Part shown: piece by piece, positions 58,854 through 64,000 of the stretch
How the letters are laid out: each line of letters opens with the position of its first letter
Numbering within the stretch: the first letter of the stretch is position 1
Assembly (NCBI RefSeq): GCF_000688395.1
Contig: NZ_JIAG01000010.1
Location: forward strand, 62,001-126,000
Reading direction: 5' to 3'
From: Haematomicrobium sanguinis DSM 21259
Lineage (GTDB): Bacteria > Actinomycetota > Actinomycetes > Actinomycetales > Micrococcaceae
DNA: 64,000 nucleotides
The notes under the pieces: generated by a model
Database searches by the model: none
Told to the model about the DNA's origin: nothing
The model's input: the letters and a program-made list of their open reading frames with translations, nothing else
Made by a program: the position numbers and the translations under genes

Positions 58854-60074
58854 CTAACTCTCCACCCGCCACAACCCCTGAATCTGCTGAGCCAGACCCT
58901 CCAAACTCAGCCGGCCCAGCGCGGCGCGCACGTCCGCCTCGCTCACTCCGGACACTTCGCTGAGTTTGGAAATGGTACTTCCCTTGGTCTTGGGCAGCGC
59001 CTCATAGACCAGCTGATCGTCAACCCTCATCCCATCGGTCACGAGCGTCTTTTCGCCCGCAACCCGTCCGGAGGCCGCCAGCTCCGAAAAGCCCAAGAGC
59101 TCCAAAGCCTCAGCGCCGTCGGTAATGGGGATGGCCCCACCCTCGCGCATGAGCCGATGGACGCCCGCGGATTGCGGCGAATCAATCGGACCGGGTACCG
59201 CGCCGATTTCCCGTCCTAAACCGGCCGCATGCGAAGCGGTGTTCAACGCCCCGGAGCGCCAGGTCGCTTCCACAACCACGGTCGCGCCGGCGAGCGCCGC
59301 AATGAGCCTGTTACGTTGCAGAAAACGCCAGCGGGTCGGTGTTCCTCCGGGTGCGGTTTCGGACACGAGCAGTGTGCGGTTCATAACATCTTGGAGCAGT
59401 TGCTGGTTGCCCGCCGGATAATACCGATCGACACCGCACGCAAGTATCGCGTAAGTGGGCCACACCTGATCCGAACCCACCGTGAGTGCGCTGCGATGCG
59501 CCATTGCATCAATCCCATAGGCGCCCCCGGAAATAACGGTCACCCCGCGAGAAACCGCATACTCACAAATAGTTCTGGTCGCCGAGCCGCCGTAGGGGGT
59601 TGCTCCCCGCGATCCCACCACGGCGAGAGAACGATCGGCCAGAGGAAGTGTCCCCTCGAGCGCCCCAGCACCGCGAACCCATAACGCGATCGGTGCTTCC
59701 GGCCCCAAGTCGGCGAGCGCCGGTGGCCAGCCCTCATCTTCGGGAATGAGCAAGGTGCCGCCAAGTTTGGCGATAGAGGCGAGATCGCGCACCGGATCTG
59801 CCGCGTTCACCCGATTCCGCCAGCGCTCTAACCCTCGGGCTAGCGCATCCTGGGGTTTACGCTGTCCGGCGACTGCGGCAATGTGGTGGAACTCCCCCAG
59901 CTCCACGCCGGTGGGCGCGGACCCGAACATGACCTCCACCGCACGCAGCGGACCGAGCGATTCGATCAGCATGGTTGCGGCCACGTCTCCGGGCTCGCAC
60001 ACCCGGGTCAACAGTGCCCGGGCCATTCGCACACTGTCCATCAGCCGATCCGCCTGGGCAACCGCCTCGCTCAT
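58854..60074 (-). CDS. dprA: DNA-processing protein DprA
   Basis: Product of 406 residues that loads RecA on incoming single-stranded DNA. The extended Rossmann fold (SMF) has 'SLAVVGSRGATPYGGSATRT', 'VISGGAYGIDAMAHRSAL', 'LACGVDRYYPAGNQQLLQ' and 'VVEATWRSGALNTASHAAGL'. A C-terminal winged helix follows (about residues 340-400, 'GSTISKLSEVSGVSEADVRA'). GGAGGGGAAGA precedes ATG 60074, which overlaps the comM stop by 4 nt. The longer frame to 60170 lies inside comM and is unlikely. Confidence 0.94.
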   Translation of the reverse strand: MSEAVAQADRLMDSVRMARALLTRVCEPGDVAATMLIESLGPLRAVEVMFGSAPTGVELGEFHHIAAVAGQRKPQDALARGLERWRNRVNAADPVRDLASIAKLGGTLLIPEDEGWPPALADLGPEAPIALWVRGAGALEGTLPLADRSLAVVGSRGATPYGGSATRTICEYAVSRGVTVISGGAYGIDAMAHRSALTVGSDQVWPTYAILACGVDRYYPAGNQQLLQDVMNRTLLVSETAPGGTPTRWRFLQRNRLIAALAGATVVVEATWRSGALNTASHAAGLGREIGAVPGPIDSPQSAGVHRLMREGGAIPITDGAEALELLGFSELAASGRVAGEKTLVTDGMRVDDQLVYEALPKTKGSTISKLSEVSGVSEADVRAALGRLSLEGLAQQIQGLWRVES

Positions 60075-61645
60075 TCTTCCCCTCCTCCGTGTGAGCTTCG
60101 GAAGGTGAGCGCTTGCGCGATGTGTTGTTCGCCCGGGCGCTCGCGTCCTTCCACATCTGCTAGCGTCCATGCGATCCGTAGCACCTTGTCATAAGCGCGG
60201 GCGGAAAGGCGTCCGCGCTCTAGGGCGCCATCGAGGAGAGCCGTCACGTCTCCCGGCAGACGCAATGCGCCGCGTAGGATCGGCCCGGGAACGTGGGCGT
60301 TGGAGTCATAGCCGAAGGCGGCGAGTCGTTCTTTCTGGCGATCGCGCGCGGCGGCAACCCGCTCTGCGACGACCGCGCTCATCTCACCCTGCTCGCCTTC
60401 GCGAAAGAGCCGGGGATTGACCTTGTCCACCGTGACGTGCAGGTCCACGCGGTCCAGCACGGGACCGGAAATCTTGCCAAAGTAGCGTCGCCGCTGTTGC
60501 CACGTGCAGGTGCAGTCCACCGCCTTCCCGCCGCCGTTGCCACAGGGACACGGGTTCGCCGCCAACACGAGTTGGAACCGTGCCGGATACTTTGCGACTC
60601 CTGCAGAGCGGTGTAGCGACAATTGTCCGCTTTCCAACGGTTGCCGCAACGAGTCGAGGACGCGGCGGTCAAACTCGGGAGCCTCGTCAAGGAACAGCAC
60701 CCCGCGATGTGCCTTGGATATCGCCCCGGGCAGGGGAATGCCGCTGCCTCCACCGACTATGGACGCCACCGTGGCACTGTGGTGCGGGGCTTCAAAGTGC
60801 GGGCGACGCAAGAGCGTCCCGCGCGCGGCAAACCCGGCGCGCACCCCTTTGCCGGCAGAGCCCACCAGCGAATGAATGGCGCTGACTTCCAGGCTTGCTT
60901 GGTCATCCAAATCCGGTAAGAGACTCGTCAGCCGGCTCGCGAGCATGGTCTTGCCGGCGCCCGGCGGCCCGACCAGCATCAGGTGATGCCCACCAGCGGC
61001 CGCCACCTCGAGGGCGAGCTTCGCCTCCGGCTGGCCGTGCACATCCGCGATATCGCCCTCCTCCACCGGCGCACCCACGTCCGCACCCGTACTTTGCTGG
61101 GCCCGGTCGGTAATGGTGACCGGCCGCACGTCTGACTCCTTGGCACCGAGAAACAGCGCCACCGCCGCCACATCATCAAACGCGCGCACTTCGGCCCCCG
61201 TCACCAGCGAGGCTTCGGCGTGGTTCTCGCTCGCCACCACAAATCGGGAATATCCGGCCGCGACGGCGGCCATCACCGCCGGCAGAACTCCAGCGATCGG
61301 CAGCAACTGCCCGTCCAGGCCCAACTCAGCCAGGAACACCACGTCCCCGCTCATCCGCACCTTTCGATCCGCCTGCCAGGACGCCACAATAATCGCCAAA
61401 TCGAACGAGGTGCCGCGCTTGGGGAGCGACGCCGGGGTCAAATTGACCGTGAGTTTACGCCGAGCCAACGGCAAACCAACGTTCCGCGCGGCCGAGCGCA
61501 CCCGGTCCTTTGCTTCATTCAGGCTCGCATCCGGCAGCCCCAATAAGACGAATGAGGGTAATTCCTGACCAATGTCCGCCTGCACTTCCACGATGTGCCC
61601 AGCCAGGCCGACCAAGCCCACCGCATACGTGCGTCCCAGACTCAT
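60071..61645 (-). CDS. comM: YifB/ComM family Mg-chelatase-like AAA+ ATPase
   Basis: Product of 524 residues. An N-terminal Lon-like domain (about 20-170) is followed by the AAA+ core: Walker A 'LVGPPGAGKTMLASRL' (about residue 222), Walker B 'GVLFLDEAPEFDRRVLDSLR', and a four-cysteine insertion 'ANPCPCGNGGGKAVDCTC'. ComM acts as a hexameric helicase driving branch migration in natural transformation. It is coupled to dprA and yraN by ATGA overlaps, forming a competence-like operon. Whether this strain is transformable is unknown. Confidence 0.94.
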   Translation of the reverse strand: MSLGRTYAVGLVGLAGHIVEVQADIGQELPSFVLLGLPDASLNEAKDRVRSAARNVGLPLARRKLTVNLTPASLPKRGTSFDLAIIVASWQADRKVRMSGDVVFLAELGLDGQLLPIAGVLPAVMAAVAAGYSRFVVASENHAEASLVTGAEVRAFDDVAAVALFLGAKESDVRPVTITDRAQQSTGADVGAPVEEGDIADVHGQPEAKLALEVAAAGGHHLMLVGPPGAGKTMLASRLTSLLPDLDDQASLEVSAIHSLVGSAGKGVRAGFAARGTLLRRPHFEAPHHSATVASIVGGGSGIPLPGAISKAHRGVLFLDEAPEFDRRVLDSLRQPLESGQLSLHRSAGVAKYPARFQLVLAANPCPCGNGGGKAVDCTCTWQQRRRYFGKISGPVLDRVDLHVTVDKVNPRLFREGEQGEMSAVVAERVAAARDRQKERLAAFGYDSNAHVPGPILRGALRLPGDVTALLDGALERGRLSARAYDKVLRIAWTLADVEGRERPGEQHIAQALTFRSSHGGGEE

Positions 61646-62001
61646 TCACCAATCGCTTTCACGTGCTCGATGCGTGCCTCGCCCAGATCGTTCATCACAA
61701 TCCCAATGGCGTCGACCCGGTAAATTCGTATCGGCGACTCGTGCTCACGGAGCCACTGGAAAAGTAGCCGGTGCAGTCGACGCACCTTTTCCGGGGATAT
61801 CGCCTCCAAGGGATGCCCAAAATACTCCGAGCTGCGCGTCTTCACCTCCACCGCGATAACGTTCAACCCGTCATATCCCACAAGGTCCAGTTCGCCGCCG
61901 CTACAGCGCCAATTGCGGTCCAGAATCACCCACCCGAGCCGTTCTAAATGCTCGGCTGCCACGTCTTCACCGGTCTTTCCCAGGCGGTCCTTCGCTTTCA
62001 T
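61642..62001 (-). CDS. YraN family (UPF0102) nuclease-like protein
   Basis: Product of 119 residues with a restriction-endonuclease-like core: 'GKTGEDVAAEHLERLGWVIL', 'GGELDLVGYDGLNVIAVEVK' (the E..D...EVK motif) and 'ISPEKVRRLHRLL'. The family is widespread next to competence and rnhB genes; activity is unproven. AAGGAG before ATG 62001 decides the start; the stop overlaps the comM ATG by 4 nt. Confidence 0.92.
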   Translation of the reverse strand: MKAKDRLGKTGEDVAAEHLERLGWVILDRNWRCSGGELDLVGYDGLNVIAVEVKTRSSEYFGHPLEAISPEKVRRLHRLLFQWLREHESPIRIYRVDAIGIVMNDLGEARIEHVKAIGE

Positions 62002-62067
62002 GTGCACTCCTTCATGTACTTGAGAATGGACCAGCCCGCGCCCCGCAACAACGCCCAACCGGGAAAT

Positions 62068-62132
62068 TGTGGACAACTTTCGCCATCACGGCAAAAAAGA
62101 GGGCCTGTGTAGGAGCATCCCTACACAGGCCC
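62068..62132. repeat. Intergenic repeat copy 2 and terminator hairpin
   Basis: TGTGGACAACTTTCGCCA (62068-62085) and CCTGTGTAGGAGCATCC (62104-62120) repeat 12658-12710. GGGCCTGTGTAGG (62101-62113) pairs with CCTACACAGGCCC (62120-62132), and the minus strand then has TCTTTTTT, so it is an intrinsic terminator for the DUF2469 gene. TTGTCCACA (reverse strand) resembles an actinobacterial DnaA box. Confidence 0.8.
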
Positions 62133-62148
62133 AACCTCGCTTGACCGG

Positions 62149-62475
62149 CTAGTTCCCTAACTCCCCGGGCTTCGGCAGCGTCAGATCATCGTTTTTGGCT
62201 AGTTCCTCGACGTTGACGTCGCGGAAGGTCAGCACCCGGACGGTGTTAACGAACCGCGCGGACCGGTATACGTCCCACACCCAGGCGTCCTGCAAAGTGA
62301 CATCGAAATACACCTCGCCATCGGCCACCTTGGGCTCCACCTCGACCGAATTCGCCAAATAAAACCGACGCTCGGTCTCCACCACGTAACGGAACAGTCC
62401 CACCACATCGCGATATTCGCGGTAGAGCTGCAGCTCCATATTGGTTTCATAGTTTTCTAAATCATCTGCACTCAT
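62149..62475 (-). CDS. DUF2469 domain protein
   Basis: Product of 108 residues of an actinobacterial family: 'MSADDLENYETNMELQLYRE' and 'YRDVVGLFRYVVETERRFYL' at the start, 'EVYFDVTLQDAWVWDVYR' in the middle. It is soluble. It is always close to rnhB and lepB in actinobacteria (Rv2901c in M. tuberculosis) but has no known function. It starts 12 bp after the rnhB stop and ends at the terminator hairpin. Confidence 0.9.
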   Translation of the reverse strand: MSADDLENYETNMELQLYREYRDVVGLFRYVVETERRFYLANSVEVEPKVADGEVYFDVTLQDAWVWDVYRSARFVNTVRVLTFRDVNVEELAKNDDLTLPKPGELGN

Positions 62476-62487
62476 TGCTTGCCCCCT

Positions 62488-63174
62488 TTATACGCTCGGC
62501 AACAGATTCCACGTCTTGCGGTGGTGTTCGCTGGGACCGCGCTCGGCAATGGCCGCACGGTGCCCAACGGTCCCGTAGCCCTTGTTGCCACGCCAGCCAA
62601 ACCAGGGCTCTGCCCGGTCCAAATCCACCATGAGCGCGTCCCTGGCCACCTTCGCCAGCACACTCGCCGCCGCAACGCTCAAACAGCTCATATCCGCTTT
62701 GACGCGCGCATGCACCGGGACGTCGAGCCCCGCGGGCGCTTCCTCGCCGAGCAGGTACTCGTCCATCAGAGTCGCTTCGCGCGGGGTGGAAAGCCAATCG
62801 TGGCTTCCATCGAGAATGACGACGTCGGCACGCACCTTTTCGGCCGCGTGCCACCACGCACGCTGGCCGGCCAGGCGTAAAGCCCCGGTCACCCCCAGCG
62901 CATCAACCTCCTTGGCACTCGCGTGCCCCACCGCAAACGCGGAGCACCACGCCTGGATCTTCTCCACGAGCGACTCACGCACGCTCGAGGTGAGGAGCTT
63001 ACTATCCTTCACCTGCGGCAAATGAGGTGAGGCAGCGGCGTCGATCATCACACAACCCACGGTGACCGGGCCGGCCAAGGCGCCCCGCCCCACTTCATCC
63101 ATTCCCGCGACGAACCGATAGCCCTCGCTGAGGTAGCTGCGCTCGACCTCTAGGGTCGGGGACCCGGATTTCAT
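62488..63174 (-). CDS. rnhB: Ribonuclease HII
   Basis: Product of 228 residues that nicks DNA at embedded ribonucleotides. The active-site 'VAGMDEVGRGALAGPVTVG' (Asp-Glu, about residues 23-41), 'VILDGSHDWLS' (Asp) and 'VKADMSCLSVAAASVLAKV' (Asp) form the DEDD set, and 'GYGTVGHRAAIAERGPSEHH' is the conserved end. Its ATG overlaps the lepB stop by 4 nt. Together with the RNase HI fusion at 34983 it gives two RNase H types in the window. Confidence 0.95.
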   Translation of the reverse strand: MKSGSPTLEVERSYLSEGYRFVAGMDEVGRGALAGPVTVGCVMIDAAASPHLPQVKDSKLLTSSVRESLVEKIQAWCSAFAVGHASAKEVDALGVTGALRLAGQRAWWHAAEKVRADVVILDGSHDWLSTPREATLMDEYLLGEEAPAGLDVPVHARVKADMSCLSVAAASVLAKVARDALMVDLDRAEPWFGWRGNKGYGTVGHRAAIAERGPSEHHRKTWNLLPSV

Positions 63175-63989
63175 GGTGCGGGCGCGGGCCGTGCCGGCGC
63201 GGGGACATCGCGGAACGTGTCGGAGGGGTTAGACACGAACCCGAAACGGTTGAACGGGAAGGCAATCAGACCCACGGCGCCCACCACGTCGTCTTCGCGG
63301 ATGAAGCCTTGCCCCTGGCCGGTCGTGTGGGCGCGGGAGTCCGCGGATCCGGAGCGATTGTCGCCCATGACCCACAGGCTACCCTCGGGGACGGTGACGT
63401 CGAAGGGCACGTCGGAGGGGGTGACGCCCGGTTTCAGGTAGGGTTCGGTGATTTCTTGGCCGTTGACCGTCAACTTGCCGTTGGCCGAGCAGCAGACAAC
63501 CCTATCGCCGGGCAAACCGATAACGCGCTTGACCAAATATTGCTGAGAATTATCGGGGGCGAGGCCGAGGAACACGGCGACGTTATTGAGAACGGCGTCG
63601 AAGCCCTTTTCGGTGTTTTGCTCCGGGGGCAGCCAGCCTTGCTTGTCTTCAAAGACGATGATGTCCCCGCGGGCGAGGTCGAAGGGTTGCGGTACCAATT
63701 GGTTGACGAAAATACGGTCGCCGATGTCCAGGGTGTTTTCCATGGAGGATGAGGGGACGAAAAAGGCCCGGAAGAGGAAGGTCTTGATCAGGATCGAGAG
63801 CACGAGGGCCACCCCGACGATGATCGCGATTTCCTTGAGCCAGCCAACCCAGCCTCGAGGTTTTTTGTCCTTGCGGTTTGCCGACGAATCGCGGCCGCCG
63901 CGATCGCGGAGCGGCAATTCCTCGGGGTTGGAGCGGGTTGTGCTCGGCGGGTCGTCAGGAGTCTCGGACTTGTCTTGCTCAGTGCTCAT
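63171..63989 (-). CDS. lepB: Signal peptidase I
   Basis: Product of 272 residues. A charged N-terminus of about 45 residues precedes one membrane helix ('IAIIVGVALVLSILIKTF'); the catalytic dyad is Ser in 'FFVPSSSMENTLDIGD' and Lys in 'QYLVKRVIGLPGDRVV'; 'LWVMGDNRSGSADSR' is box E. It is the ordinary Ser-Lys bacterial enzyme that cuts Sec and Tat signal peptides, in contrast to the Ser-His enzyme at 28539. ATG 63998 lies two bases from the window edge, so ATG 63989 is preferred but the true start could be further upstream. Confidence 0.93.
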   Translation of the reverse strand: MSTEQDKSETPDDPPSTTRSNPEELPLRDRGGRDSSANRKDKKPRGWVGWLKEIAIIVGVALVLSILIKTFLFRAFFVPSSSMENTLDIGDRIFVNQLVPQPFDLARGDIIVFEDKQGWLPPEQNTEKGFDAVLNNVAVFLGLAPDNSQQYLVKRVIGLPGDRVVCCSANGKLTVNGQEITEPYLKPGVTPSDVPFDVTVPEGSLWVMGDNRSGSADSRAHTTGQGQGFIREDDVVGAVGLIAFPFNRFGFVSNPSDTFRDVPAPARPAPAP

Positions 63990-64000
63990 CCGTGGCATTC

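Overview
The window looks like chromosome from a high-GC actinobacterium. Supporting signs are FasR-FabD-FabH-ACP-FabF downstream of a homodimeric-type AceE, MptB, DUF3052/DUF3145/DUF2469 proteins, a group II truncated globin, a DtxR/IdeR-type iron box, frequent GTG starts, and gene orders also known from Mycobacterium tuberculosis (ahpE-DUF3052-aceE-fasR-fabD; RNase HI-DUF164-Nif3; lepB-rnhB-DUF2469-yraN-comM-dprA-xerC). A small-genome actinomycete (Actinomycetaceae-like) is my guess; the genus cannot be fixed from this sequence alone.

Layout. 0-12.6 kb is core: two paralogous solute-binding lipoproteins, rpiB, an aspartate dehydrogenase-like gene, pepN-osmC-glbO, thioesterases, ettA and an ssb. 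The tesB gene here sits between two long inverted copies of an intergenic repeat. 12.9-19.55 kb is an accessory island ending at tRNA-Arg(UCU). It holds an HTH gene, remnants of a C5 DNA methyltransferase, an MFS permease, an AraC-type regulator, an element-borne hypothetical and an IS481-type transposase, and one intact operon: MarR regulator, DsbA/FrnE-like oxidoreductase, nucleoside deaminase, two SMR efflux subunits and a C-terminally shortened MFS permease. 19.8-22.6 kb is core again (DUF3224, mptB, orn). A second accessory block (22.77-26.2 kb) starts at tRNA-His with a decayed large serine recombinase, followed by an MFS pump, a CGNR zinc-finger regulator and a chimeric NYN-domain protein.

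26.2-31.4 kb carries an EamA permease, a VOC protein, a TasA-like secreted protein paired with an ER-type signal peptidase fused to a LamG domain, def and a GNAT-like gene. 31.4-47.3 kb carries a two-component system, rnpB, yaaA, an RNase HI-VOC fusion, a DUF164 protein that has lost its zinc cysteines, Nif3, msrA, cysK-cysE, a proline/threonine-rich lipoprotein, gnd, sdaA, a siderophore-binding lipoprotein under an iron box, two tRNA-Val genes, a sirtuin, ahpE and DUF3052. 47.7-55.5 kb couples pyruvate dehydrogenase (acetyl-CoA supply) with its likely FasR-type regulator and type II fatty-acid synthesis. 55.6-64 kb is a housekeeping block of recombination, competence, RNase HII and signal peptidase genes.

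Across the window several long perfect intergenic hairpins recur with shared sub-motifs (AAGTACGACGGCGA; GCGACACGCCG), and at least six genes have a -10-like hexamer 6-7 nt before the start codon, suggesting leaderless mRNAs.
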